Assembly (NCBI GenBank): GCA_963803495.1
Contig: CAWDMP010000001.1
Span: 62,001 to 126,000 of the forward strand
Direction of reading: 5' to 3'
DNA length: 64,000 nucleotides
Origin: Persicitalea sp963803495
GTDB taxonomy: Bacteria; Bacteroidota; Bacteroidia; Cytophagales; Spirosomataceae
Notes under the pieces: model-generated
Seen by the model: only the letters and a program-made list of their open reading frames with translations
Told to the model about the DNA's origin: nothing
Database searches by the model: none
Program-made: the position numbers and the translations under genes
In this document: positions 1-7,659 of the stretch, piece after piece
Layout of the letters: each line of letters starts with the position of its first letter
Numbering within the stretch: the first letter of the stretch is position 1

Positions 1-22
1 GTTAACGGCGGTCCGTCGCTAC

Positions 23-50
23 GGTTAACGGTTAACGGTTAACGGTTAAC
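23..50. repeat. Heptamer tandem repeat GGTTAAC x4
   Basis: Four perfect head-to-tail copies of GGTTAAC lie here, and another GTTAAC is at 1-6. They sit just upstream of two DnaA-box-like sequences (80-88 and 89-97) and the capsid gene. They could be iterons or simply one of the intergenic heptamer arrays seen elsewhere in this window. Confidence 0.85.
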
Positions 51-79
51 GGGCTTCCTGGCACAATTCATAAGCAACA

Positions 80-97
80 GTATCCACATTATCCACA
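80..97 (+). promoter_or_regulatory. Two adjacent DnaA-box-like sites
   Basis: Bases 89-97 read TTATCCACA, a perfect match to the classical DnaA box TTATNCACA. Bases 80-88 (GTATCCACA) differ at one position. An A/T-rich stretch and the start codon of the capsid gene follow. The motif, with a T-rich tail, recurs in weaker form before the next gene (1099-1123), so it could instead be a phage promoter or leader element. Confidence 0.35.
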
Positions 98-115
98 CTT
101 TTTTAATTTTTTCTG

Positions 116-1084
116 ATGACGAAGATTATTGATTTTTCAAACTTTGCCGACGAGCTGATGACGACCGTCGATGGCAACGGGGCGGTGATCCGCGACTCGG
201 TGGTGTACGGGGCGGAGAGCCTGGGCGAGGACTTCACGGTGCTACAGACCCGCGACCGCGCGGCCCTGGTACGCATGGACGTGAAGGATGGCTTTGCGCC
301 CGCTTCGGACAATTTCGTGCCCAAGCAGGTGCTGGAAGTGAAATCGCGTTTTGCGAGCTTCAAGGAGGCCGACATCGATCTGGAGATCAAGCTGAGCGAC
401 ATCAAGGAGGCTTACCAGAGCTACCTGGGCTGGATCAAAACCAAAGGCCAGACGCTCAACGACGTGTACGAGAAACCGTTCGAGCTGTACTTCCTGGATT
501 ACATCCTGGCGCGTCACTTCGAGTTTATACGGCTCAAAACGGCCTGGAAGGGCGTGTACAACGCGGCCGGTACCGGCGCGGGTTCGATCGCGGATGGTTT
601 CATCGCGGCTTTTGCGGCCGGACGGGCCGTGACGGGCGATATTCCCGCCAGCCACGTGTTCACGGGCGCGGCCATCACGGCTACCAACGCCTACGACCAG
701 TTCAACGGCGTGGCCAACCTGCTGGCAACTGAAAACGAGAAGCTGCTGGCCGAAATGCTGAACGTGTACTGCTCGCTGACGGCTTACGACAACTATCGGA
801 AGAACCGCCGGACGCTCTACAAGGAGCACGTGGGACCGGGCGACCGTCCCTTGGAGCTCGACGACTACTCGAACATGAAGTTCAAGGTCGATCCCGGTTT
901 GGCGGGTAAGAACACGATCGTGATCACGCCGAAGAAAAACATGCTCTTCGTGGTGAATGAGGATCTGGACAAATTCCACATCAACATCGTGAAGGACATC
1001 AAATCGTTCAAGATTTCGATCCGGGTGAGCGTGGGCTTCGATTACGCTTCGCCGACCTGGACGTATTTGAACAACCAGGTATAG
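116..1084 (+). CDS. Candidate phage major capsid protein
   Basis: This 322-residue protein has no signal peptide or membrane segment. It combines helical N-terminal and central parts with a beta-rich C-terminal third (about residues 255-322) ending in a segment around FDYASPTW, the layout of HK97-fold capsid subunits. I infer the capsid role from size, composition and position in a block with terminase genes; no single motif proves it. The ATG at 116 follows a T-rich leader and DnaA-box-like sequences rather than a Shine-Dalgarno site. The next gene begins 40 bp downstream with a similar leader. The portal and protease genes expected beside a capsid gene are not visible and may lie left of the window. 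It could be another abundant virion protein. Confidence 0.5.
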   Translation: MTKIIDFSNFADELMTTVDGNGAVIRDSVVYGAESLGEDFTVLQTRDRAALVRMDVKDGFAPASDNFVPKQVLEVKSRFASFKEADIDLEIKLSDIKEAYQSYLGWIKTKGQTLNDVYEKPFELYFLDYILARHFEFIRLKTAWKGVYNAAGTGAGSIADGFIAAFAAGRAVTGDIPASHVFTGAAITATNAYDQFNGVANLLATENEKLLAEMLNVYCSLTAYDNYRKNRRTLYKEHVGPGDRPLELDDYSNMKFKVDPGLAGKNTIVITPKKNMLFVVNEDLDKFHINIVKDIKSFKISIRVSVGFDYASPTWTYLNNQV

Positions 1085-1123
1085 TTCTCTTTTTCATCTA
1101 TCCACACCTTTTATTTTTTTGAC

Positions 1124-1819
1124 ATGAAGATTCTTAATTTTTTGATGGCCCTCGGCCTGGTGATGGTGGCGGCCGCGGTGACGGTGACGACGCAAAACCC
1201 GCTGATGGGCCTGGCGGCCGCGAGCTTGACGGCGGTGGCAGTCGAGCAACTCTTCGGCTTTTCGCTGGTGGACTTGGGCGGCTCGTTGAATTTGCTGGCG
1301 ATTACGGGCTTGAAGCGTAAGGCACAAACCCTGACGATCGGCGGCGCGAAGCGGCTCTTCCTGGCGCTGACGGAGGATATTGCCAATGAGTTCCTGACTT
1401 ATGAGCTGGCGAAGAGCACTGGCGAGTATAGCGGCGCGATTCCGCTGGTAGTAGGTAAGATGTTTGTCGAAATCGAAGCCTGGTACGATACGTCGAAGTT
1501 CGATACTGAAATGAAGATCGGGGCGGGCTTTTCGCAAGGCATGGAGTTCAAGGTGCTGGGCTATGATAAGGACATCGTGAAGCTGACGGCGCTGCTGCTG
1601 GACACGCCGGTGATCGCCATTATCCAGGGTAACGACGATTCGCGCTACTGCCTGGGTCAGAAGTACATTCCGTTGATGTTCGAGATGAAGAGTGTGCTGC
1701 CTGAAAAGGGTACGGCCCGCAAGGAGGCCACTTTTATGGCCAAGCAGGACGGAATGCAGATTCCCGCCTTCCCGCTGAACGCCGATGTGACGTTCGACGT
1801 GACGCCGTTGACGGTATAA
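1124..1819 (+). CDS. Virion-associated protein with N-terminal membrane segments
   Basis: This 231-residue protein starts with two hydrophobic segments (about residues 3-22 and 26-50), then a soluble region of about 180 residues rich in beta-strand-like sequence. The soluble part resembles phage tail or virion structural proteins in composition, but I recognise no family. Membrane segments on a structural-type protein are unusual; they could be a pilot or infection-membrane function, or a misjudged hydrophobic core. Its place between the capsid candidate and the terminase genes supports a virion role. The ATG at 1124 is preceded by a leader (TATCCACAC, then a T-run) like that of the upstream gene. 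Confidence 0.5.
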   Translation: MKILNFLMALGLVMVAAAVTVTTQNPLMGLAAASLTAVAVEQLFGFSLVDLGGSLNLLAITGLKRKAQTLTIGGAKRLFLALTEDIANEFLTYELAKSTGEYSGAIPLVVGKMFVEIEAWYDTSKFDTEMKIGAGFSQGMEFKVLGYDKDIVKLTALLLDTPVIAIIQGNDDSRYCLGQKYIPLMFEMKSVLPEKGTARKEATFMAKQDGMQIPAFPLNADVTFDVTPLTV

Positions 1820-1867
1820 CCCACCGGGGAGCTGGCCGAAGGCGGGCTCCCCACTTCTTTTATTACG

Positions 1868-2062
1868 ATGGCAAAATTTGAGTTTAGTGTGGCGAAGTCG
1901 GATGATTACGTCTTCGTGAACGGCAACACGCGGTATCTGAGCGATTGCAGCCAGGCTGACCTGGCGGTGTTGGCCAAGAACGGCGACAAGCGAGTGAAGC
2001 GGGTGAAGATTAAGGTCGAGACGCCAAAAACCGAAGAAACCGCCAAAACCGAGGAGTCGTAG
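1868..2062 (+). CDS. Small phage protein with Glu/Lys/Thr-rich tail
   Basis: This 64-residue protein has a compact N-terminal part (about residues 1-48) and a low-complexity tail of repeated Thr-Glu/Lys units. I recognise no family. It is in the same direction as the virion genes, 48 bp after the previous stop. Short beta-rich proteins with charged tails between capsid and terminase genes are often head-completion or decoration proteins, but that is only an inference from position. Confidence 0.5.
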   Translation: MAKFEFSVAKSDDYVFVNGNTRYLSDCSQADLAVLAKNGDKRVKRVKIKVETPKTEETAKTEES

Positions 2063-2125
2063 AAAAATGCGGCTTTCCTGGAAAAATGAATTTTCATCGG
2101 GCGCAGGCCCATTAACGATTATCTG

Positions 2126-2413
2126 ATGAATATTAAAAAGTATGAGGGCTCGTTGCAGCTGGCGGAGATGCGGGCGAAGGCGACGGGATCGAAGGCCGAC
2201 CTCGAAGTGCTGAAAAAGGCGAAGGCGGACTATGAAGCCGCACTGGAGGAGGAAGATTCCGAGAATTCGGACATTTCGGAGGAAGATTCCGAAAAAACGG
2301 ACAAAGCTCCGGCGGCTAAGACGGCCAAGAAGGCTAAGGCTCCGGCGACCGAGCCGAAGGAAGATCCTAAGAAAGAGGAAGATCCTGAAGATTCGGAAAA
2401 AAAAACCAAGTAG
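2126..2413 (+). CDS. Charged phage protein ending at an A9 slippery run
   Basis: This 95-residue protein has a helical start (residues 1-40) and then a long region of Glu, Asp, Lys, Ala and Pro, as in scaffold or linker proteins. Nine A residues (2397-2405) lie just before its TAG stop. A shift of -1 there would continue without a stop into the frame of the next gene (2491-2859). The joined product would be about 243 residues: an acidic linker followed by a coiled, helical domain. It could be a short product with a programmed frameshift extension, or one gene split by a homopolymer error. Confidence 0.55.
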   Translation: MNIKKYEGSLQLAEMRAKATGSKADLEVLKKAKADYEAALEEEDSENSDISEEDSEKTDKAPAAKTAKKAKAPATEPKEDPKKEEDPEDSEKKTK

Positions 2414-2490
2414 CGGCGCGTAAAGCGACGGAGACTGTACTAGAGCAGCTTCTCGAACAGGCCGATGGCCTGCATCGGGAAGCTGCTCTT

Positions 2491-2859
2491 TTGAGTAATA
2501 CCCTGCACCAATACCCGACCGACGACCTGGAAGGGGTGCGGCCGGTGATCGGTCAGATCCTGGCCAAGCGGGCGGCCTGGAAGGAAGTGGTGAAGCGGGC
2601 GAATTACGTTAAGGAAACCGGGAAACTGCCGGAAGCCGCGCCGGAAAAACCTACGCCGGGACCAGCTCCGGCCGGGGTGGCGGAACTGAAGCTGGAATTG
2701 CAGCGGGTGGGCGTGAATGTGTCGAAGCTGGCCAAGAAGATCGCCGATCGGCCCGACCACAACAAGGCCCAGCAGTGGGCGGCCGAACTTGATCGGCTGA
2801 ATGCACTTAAAAGTGAATTGAAGCAGCAAATAGTGGATTTGACGTATGCGACAACATAA
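2491..2859 (+). CDS. Helical phage protein, probably the -1 frame continuation of the preceding gene
   Basis: This 122-residue product is counted from a TTG codon. The frame is open and looks coding well upstream of it (codons from about 2398 read through LEQLLEQADG without a stop), and no ATG is available. The real start is therefore either this TTG or, more likely, entry by a -1 shift on the A9 run at 2397-2405. It has two helical parts separated by a Pro-rich linker (about residues 50-62), the second coiled-coil-like. It overlaps the next gene by 14 bp, typical of translational coupling. No family is recognised; a scaffold or head-morphogenesis role is possible from position. Confidence 0.5.
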   Translation: MSNTLHQYPTDDLEGVRPVIGQILAKRAAWKEVVKRANYVKETGKLPEAAPEKPTPGPAPAGVAELKLELQRVGVNVSKLAKKIADRPDHNKAQQWAAELDRLNALKSELKQQIVDLTYATT

Positions 2860-3496
2860 TAAGTACCTCGATAAGGTTTTTGAGGAAATGGATGTGTATC
2901 GCCAGCATCTGCTGGGCGATCGGGAGCTGTCGACGCAGCAGGCGGCGACTTTTGAAAAAATTGACATCGTGCGGGGCTGGCTCCGGCAGGGCTTTTCGGA
3001 TATCGATGTAATTAAGCTGGCCAAGACCGACCCTCGGCTGAACGTGCAGGATCGACGGGCGCGGGAGATTCTGGCGATGAGTTATGAGGTTTTTGCGGAG
3101 CTGAGATCTCTTCGTAATCGGGACGGAATCAAGCTGTTGTACGCCGAGCAGTTCAAGGCGGCGGCGCAGCTGGTGATGGAAAAAATAATCGGAATCGCGG
3201 ATGGTTCGGATCAGGAGGAGAGCGAAGATTACGACGATGAAGACGAGGGCTTGCCGGATTTTGCGAAAAGAAAACCGAAAGTCGGGGCTAAGGAAATGGC
3301 ATTACTGATGAAAGAGTACCGGGCACTGATGAAGGAAGCGGGTACCATCGATGGGGCTTATGATACGTCAAAAGTGGGCTCGGGGGCCAAAAACCGGCCG
3401 ACGAAAATTGTGCTGAAGCGGCGGACGGTGATTACGAATGGGGAGACGAAATCGGACGATTTAACGGAGGAGGTAAGCTATGAGTCAGTCGACTGA
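2846..3496 (+). CDS. Putative terminase small subunit
   Basis: This 216-residue protein overlaps the upstream gene by 14 bp and the terminase large subunit by 17 bp. Residues 35-80 contain a helix-turn-helix-like region (around WLRQGFSDIDVIKLAK), followed by helices, an acidic stretch (about residues 115-135) and a Lys/Arg-rich C-terminal third. A DNA-binding N-terminus with an oligomerising helical part directly before the large terminase is the usual arrangement of small terminases, which recognise the packaging site. I infer the function from this context. Confidence 0.55.
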   Translation: MRQHNKYLDKVFEEMDVYRQHLLGDRELSTQQAATFEKIDIVRGWLRQGFSDIDVIKLAKTDPRLNVQDRRAREILAMSYEVFAELRSLRNRDGIKLLYAEQFKAAAQLVMEKIIGIADGSDQEESEDYDDEDEGLPDFAKRKPKVGAKEMALLMKEYRALMKEAGTIDGAYDTSKVGSGAKNRPTKIVLKRRTVITNGETKSDDLTEEVSYESVD

Positions 3497-4973
3497 GGAA
3501 GAAAGCGTTTTAGAGCTGAATGACAAGCAGGCCGACTTTACGGAGGCGGTTTTGTACGATTTGACGGCGGAGGGAACCAAGACGGCGGCGATGATCGGGG
3601 GCATCGGCTCGGGAAAATCGGTCGAGATGGCGCTTTTGATGCAAAAGAGTATCGAGGAATTGCCCAGGGCAAAAGGTCAGTTTGCCTGTCTTTTCGTAAC
3701 GCAATTTAAAAGGGCGATTTTTCCAGGAGTCAAGTCGGTGTGGCGGGAGCACTTCGGCCTGGTCGAGTATGACTTCAAAACCGGCGAGGGCGACTATTGC
3801 TTGTGGCGGAAGCCGCCGGACGATTGGGATAAGCCCTACCAGGAGCCGGACGATTGGGCAAACTGTATCTCGTACCCGAATGGCTGGGTGATGGAGGTCT
3901 GCGCGTACAAAATGAACGCGGACATCCACCGGGGGCGGAACGACGATTTCGCGTTTATGGATGAGGGGTTGCTTTTTCTGCGGGATTGGCTAAAAATTCT
4001 GGAAGGGCGTATCCGGGCTAACAAAGGGAAATTTGACTCGAATCTGCACTGGCTGGTGGCGATATTTTCGTCGCCGCCTTATGGGGCCACCGGCGAGTGG
4101 ATGTTCGAGATTGAGGACTTCATGATGGAAGAGCCTGACCGGTACCTTTTCATGCAGGTGACTACGATGGACAATATGGCGTTCCTGCCTAGCAACTTCG
4201 TGGCCAACCTGAAAAAGAAACTCACTAAGCTCGAGTACAATGTGGAGGTGCTTGGGCATAAGCTGTCGAAAATTCCCAAGGGATTTTATCCTTCTTTCGA
4301 CGAGCATCGGCACATGGCCATCGACGACGAGGGCTTCTATGATTTGGATAAGGAGGTTGCGGCGGTGGTGGATTTCAACGCGCACTTCACCAGCTGCACG
4401 GTATGGCAGGACTATGGAAAGCCCCAGCACTGCGTAATGGATTGCTTCGTGCACGACCCATTCGCGGATATGACAATGGCCCAGAGCCTAGGGGTGGAGT
4501 TACTTGAAAGGCTGGGCTCTCACAGGAAGCGCACTATCCACATCACTGGGGATCGTAATGGGTTGAACGCGTCGGCTAACTCCAAGAAGAAGGCTGATGG
4601 TGCCTGGCAGACTATGTTCGATGACTTCGCTAAGGCGTTCGAGGATGCCGGGTGGGAGGTGATGCTCAGCCCACTCATGTACAATCCATTGAAGGACGAG
4701 GTGTACACCTTGATGCAGGGGATACTGAGTGAGACGAGAGACGATGGGCTGCACATGCGGTTCCATCCCACTCACGCGAAGAGCACTACCATATCGATCC
4801 AACGTACGCCCATCCTGCCTGACTACAAGAAGAACAAAGGCAGCGAGAAGACGGGCGAGAACCAAGAGTATGCTACTCACCTGTCCGACACCGTCGACTA
4901 CTATGCCACCTGGCGCTGCCTAGGTGGGATGGTAATGAGCGGCGACATGGGCTTCGAGATTGACTTCCTCTAG
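3480..4973 (+). CDS. Phage terminase large subunit
   Basis: This 497-residue DNA-packaging motor has an ATPase domain and a nuclease domain. The Walker A motif GGIGSGKS is at residues 40-47 and a Walker-B-like FAFMDEG near residue 157. The C-terminal RNase H-like nuclease shows the first acidic residue in VVDFNAHFT (about 297), a second in TGDRNG (about 356) and the last in HLSDTVDYY near the end. Length and domain order match phage terminases. It starts inside the preceding gene, indicating coupled translation. In most tailed phages the terminase precedes portal and capsid; here it is the last gene of the rightward module and follows the capsid candidate. Confidence 0.88.
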   Translation: MSQSTEEESVLELNDKQADFTEAVLYDLTAEGTKTAAMIGGIGSGKSVEMALLMQKSIEELPRAKGQFACLFVTQFKRAIFPGVKSVWREHFGLVEYDFKTGEGDYCLWRKPPDDWDKPYQEPDDWANCISYPNGWVMEVCAYKMNADIHRGRNDDFAFMDEGLLFLRDWLKILEGRIRANKGKFDSNLHWLVAIFSSPPYGATGEWMFEIEDFMMEEPDRYLFMQVTTMDNMAFLPSNFVANLKKKLTKLEYNVEVLGHKLSKIPKGFYPSFDEHRHMAIDDEGFYDLDKEVAAVVDFNAHFTSCTVWQDYGKPQHCVMDCFVHDPFADMTMAQSLGVELLERLGSHRKRTIHITGDRNGLNASANSKKKADGAWQTMFDDFAKAFEDAGWEVMLSPLMYNPLKDEVYTLMQGILSETRDDGLHMRFHPTHAKSTTISIQRTPILPDYKKNKGSEKTGENQEYATHLSDTVDYYATWRCLGGMVMSGDMGFEIDFL

Positions 4974-5175
4974 GTCGGAGGAGGGGGAGGCGGGCTCGAG
5001 ACCCTCCCCTCCTCCCTTTCAGATATTCAAAACTTTCCAAAATGGAAATTTCCAAAATGTGAAAGGGCGGGCCTTAAGTCGAGACTTGGCGTCGATTTTT
5101 TTTGATTCGAAAAGACAACAGACAGACCGACAGTGGCTTGTCTGTTCATTCAGCTGACAAACAGTGCAACTTTTT

Positions 5176-5213
5176 AAAATAGCCCTCAAATTGCTGGTTT
5201 TGAGGACTATTTT
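5176..5213. terminator. Bidirectional terminator between converging phage modules
   Basis: A hairpin with arms AAAATAG-CTCAAA and TTTGAG-CTATTTT, flanked by A and T runs on both sides, lies between the end of the terminase gene (+) and the end of the leftward early operon (-). The symmetry suits termination from both directions. Bases 4974-5175 hold no gene; they contain GGAGG-rich and TTTCCAAAA sequences with no recognised function. Confidence 0.7.
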
Positions 5214-5476
5214 CTCTCTAATTTCAACAATCCACCTTCGGAATTGGATAAGTACTCGACGCTGTCGATCTCGACGATGGCCAAGTTCCAGAGGGTTTCT
5301 TTCACGATGATGCGGTTGGGGGATTTTTCCTGCTCGGTGGACGGAGGCGGGGTGGCCTGCTGGGCAGGTTCGTCGGAGCGGCGAGTGCAGGCGGCGGCTA
5401 TGATAATTAGAAAGGAGAAGACGTAGCCAAAAGCGAAAGTTGTGAACATGAGTTTATGGTGTCGCTGAAAGTTCAT
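5207..5476 (-). CDS. Small putative lipoprotein or membrane protein, last gene of the leftward operon
   Basis: This 89-residue protein has a basic N-terminus, a hydrophobic segment (about residues 10-28) and a lipobox-like IIAAAC, then a Pro/Gln/Glu linker and a short beta-like C-terminal part (residues 55-85, around IVEIDSVEYL). An N-terminal lipid anchor with a linker recalls phage spanin-type proteins, but the C-terminal part also resembles small Bacteroidota phage proteins of unknown function. The stop codon lies within the terminator hairpin. Confidence 0.5.
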   Translation of the reverse strand: MNFQRHHKLMFTTFAFGYVFSFLIIIAAACTRRSDEPAQQATPPPSTEQEKSPNRIIVKETLWNLAIVEIDSVEYLSNSEGGLLKLERK

Positions 5477-5593
5477 TTTCCAAAGATTATTCGGTGGTCA
5501 CGGTGTTACCATGGTAAAATTAGACAGGGATCAGGCCGGGGGCCCAGCTGCTACGGGCGGTTTTTGGGGAAATTGGCTCGGAGCCGCCAAATA

Positions 5594-5896
5594 TTATTCT
5601 GAATCCATCTTTTGCAGGAATCGGCGAAATATCCTTATGTGAATTTTTTCTTCCCGGTTTTCTCTCCACTGCTGCTCTACCTTTTTCATGCACTCTTCCA
5701 GCTGCTCAGGACTGGGTGAGGGGGAGAAGCTTTTGCGAGTGCCGCGATTGAAGCGGTATCGATAGCCAAAAAACCACTCCTTCGTACGGAACATCAATGC
5801 GATATCGACAACGTCGATGGAGGAGTTCCACTGATTTATCTCAAACCGGGCGTGGCGGCTGATGCGGCCGTTGGGGTATTTGTAGGGGAGGATCAT
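5594..5896 (-). CDS. Small phage early-region protein
   Basis: This 100-residue, basic protein begins 4 bp inside the end of the upstream gene (ATGA overlap at 5893-5896), so it belongs to the leftward operon. It has an aromatic, basic middle (around EWFFGYRYRF) and a C-terminal amphipathic helix. No family is recognised. The 117 bp after its stop hold no evident gene. Confidence 0.55.
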   Translation of the reverse strand: MILPYKYPNGRISRHARFEINQWNSSIDVVDIALMFRTKEWFFGYRYRFNRGTRKSFSPSPSPEQLEECMKKVEQQWRENREEKIHIRIFRRFLQKMDSE

Positions 5897-6315
5897 CTTA
5901 GCAGTTTTGAATTATTTAGTACACCAGGTATCGATTCGATGCTCTTCTCGGCGAGGGTGCGGCCGGACTCGAGTACCAGCCAGTCGGCGAATACCACGCG
6001 CGGGCCAAAAATTTTGATGCGGGCCACGCGGGCTTTGGTGTCATGGTAGATCATCGTGGCGCACTGGCGGAGGGCGGCGTTGCGGTCGACATCTTTTTTT
6101 ACGGGCAACACTGGCCACGAAAGCTTGTAGTTGTCGCCTTCGACACGGTAGCCGAGCATGATGCCTTCTTTGCCGCCGGACTTGCCCACAATCCGGGTAT
6201 CGTTAATTCCGCCAATTCCTTCGATTAGCTTTTCGGTTTTGTCGAGCCAGGATTCTACGCCCGATTTGCTGGTTTTCCAGTAGGGGAGGGTTTCGGCGAA
6301 TGGGAGGTTGATCAT
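5893..6315 (-). CDS. Phage early-region protein of unknown function
   Basis: This 140-residue protein starts at the ATG at 6315. A longer frame reaches 6402, but that part overlaps the upstream gene and reads as shadow sequence. It is a mixed alpha/beta soluble protein with conserved-looking acidic and aromatic positions (LPYWKTSKSG near the start). No family is recognised. It overlaps the next gene by 4 bp and follows the upstream gene by 2 bp, so it is translated as part of the operon. Confidence 0.6.
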   Translation of the reverse strand: MINLPFAETLPYWKTSKSGVESWLDKTEKLIEGIGGINDTRIVGKSGGKEGIMLGYRVEGDNYKLSWPVLPVKKDVDRNAALRQCATMIYHDTKARVARIKIFGPRVVFADWLVLESGRTLAEKSIESIPGVLNNSKLLR

Positions 6316-6317
6316 AA

Positions 6318-6611
6318 TCAATAAAGTTTTTGAGCTGGCCAGGCCTTGGCCATAACCTTGGGTTTCTTTTTGGGATCGTAGTATGTTCTTCGCAGCAGGC
6401 ATTCACCATTTTCTACTACGCAATCGGCGGAATTGCCGGGAGTCGGTACAGAGTCGCGCGGACCTTTGATGCGTTCATTTCTCCATTTCGTAAAAAAATC
6501 GGCTAAGTCTTCCGGGCGGTATTCCCGCCCAGCTTGAAGAATGAAGACGTTCATGACTTCCAACCAATGCTTGTTCAGTGTGTGTATTGGGGCAATGATC
6601 TTGGTATTCAT
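6318..6611 (-). CDS. Small phage early-region protein
   Basis: I chose the ATG at 6611 (97 residues); an upstream start at 6668 would overlap the preceding gene by 32 bp. The protein has a helical first half (around HTLNKHWLEVMNVF) and a Cys-containing C-terminal half. It is 2 bp from the next gene. No family is recognised; its context suggests expression with the other early genes. Confidence 0.5.
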   Translation of the reverse strand: MNTKIIAPIHTLNKHWLEVMNVFILQAGREYRPEDLADFFTKWRNERIKGPRDSVPTPGNSADCVVENGECLLRRTYYDPKKKPKVMAKAWPAQKLY

Positions 6612-6636
6612 GTGATCAAGTGGTTTTTGGTTTTTT

Positions 6637-7008
6637 TTAAAATATAGTTGCTTGGGTGCCGCCTTCATGGCAGCGGAACTCGACTTTTTGCCCGGTCAGA
6701 ACGATGATGCGCTTACCGCAGTAGGCTTTCTGGCCTTGGTAACCTGGCGAGCTTTTTACCTGTGCATGACGGTCGTGGTACCATTGCGGTTGTAGGTCTC
6801 CCTCGTATTTTTCGACGTCGACTACCTGGTTGCCCCAGATTTCGTAGATGCCCCGAATATGGTCGCTTATGAAGCCGTGGGTGACGTATTCCTGGCCAAG
6901 TACTCGTGTCGTGCCTCTGACCTTGTCGTTAGTGAGTTCCTGGCAGGAGTTCTTCTTTCTCAATTCGTCGAACTTAGGACGGTCGACGTAAATTATTTCT
7001 CTATCCAT
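6637..7008 (-). CDS. Small phage early-region protein
   Basis: This 123-residue protein overlaps the end of the upstream gene by 8 bp. It is soluble and beta-rich, with several Trp, Tyr and His residues and three Cys, which could bind a metal. No family is recognised. Confidence 0.55.
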   Translation of the reverse strand: MDREIIYVDRPKFDELRKKNSCQELTNDKVRGTTRVLGQEYVTHGFISDHIRGIYEIWGNQVVDVEKYEGDLQPQWYHDRHAQVKSSPGYQGQKAYCGKRIIVLTGQKVEFRCHEGGTQATIF

Positions 7009-7381
7009 CGAGGGCTGATTTTTCGAGGGTGAAGAAATGAAAGTCGATGCGGGCCTTGGCCACGTCGGGCTTGAGGTTTCGCTTGTCGAGCTCGGCGTCG
7101 AGGCCCGACAGGATCCACTGCTGCTCGGGCAGTATCTTCTCCTGCTGCCAGCGCCGGTGCAGCAACCGGGCTACCGAGACCGGGATGCTGTAGAGGTAGG
7201 CGTTGGTCCTGAGCCGGCGGCCAAGGGTGGTGCATTGCTGCACGATCCTGAGCTCGAAGTCGGCCAGGACGAGCAGCTCGTCCTGGGCCTGGGGATGCTT
7301 GGCCAGTCGGGCAGCCTGGCTGACGTAATTGCGAAGCTGCTGAGCTTCGTAGTAGGTGAGGCGGAGTTTAATTGGGTCCAT
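7001..7381 (-). CDS. Helical phage early-region protein
   Basis: This 126-residue protein starts at the ATG at 7381, which overlaps the upstream stop codon. The open frame extends further upstream, but that part is Arg-rich shadow of the previous gene. It is almost entirely helical (residues 1-105) with many Gln, Arg and Leu, and ends with a short beta-like segment (IDFHFFTLEK). No family is recognised. Confidence 0.6.
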   Translation of the reverse strand: MDPIKLRLTYYEAQQLRNYVSQAARLAKHPQAQDELLVLADFELRIVQQCTTLGRRLRTNAYLYSIPVSVARLLHRRWQQEKILPEQQWILSGLDAELDKRNLKPDVAKARIDFHFFTLEKSALDG

Positions 7382-7653
7382 TAGTCGTCGTAGTCGTTTT
7401 TCTCGCAGTAGTAATCGTTGGGATCGGCCACGTGGCGGGCCGCGCGCGCTTCGGCGAACCACTCGTCGCATTCCTCGGGATCGTCGGCGGGGGTGGAGGT
7501 GTCGGGAATGTAATCGTGGTAGATCACCTCGGTACCCAGGAACTCGACGGCGTACTGTATTTTGAGATCTTCTCCCTGGGACTGTCTTTCGCCGCAGCGA
7601 TCGCAGATGATGGCCAGCGCTTTCCCTGCCTTGCCTGTAATCAGATTGCCCAT
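7381..7653 (-). CDS. Small acidic protein with a CxxC pair
   Basis: This 90-residue protein has a CDRCG motif at about residues 17-21 and a very acidic C-terminal third with two more Cys, suggesting a zinc-binding knuckle. It sits in the operon 6 bp after the upstream stop and shares bases with the next start. No named family is recognised. Confidence 0.55.
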   Translation of the reverse strand: MGNLITGKAGKALAIICDRCGERQSQGEDLKIQYAVEFLGTEVIYHDYIPDTSTPADDPEECDEWFAEARAARHVADPNDYYCEKNDYDD

Positions 7654-7659
7654 GATTGG

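Noticed and set aside
242..979. Open frame of 245 residues on the minus strand inside the capsid gene
   Set aside because: High G/C content and the coding gene on the other strand explain it; the sequence is rich in Arg, His and Val as in shadow frames.
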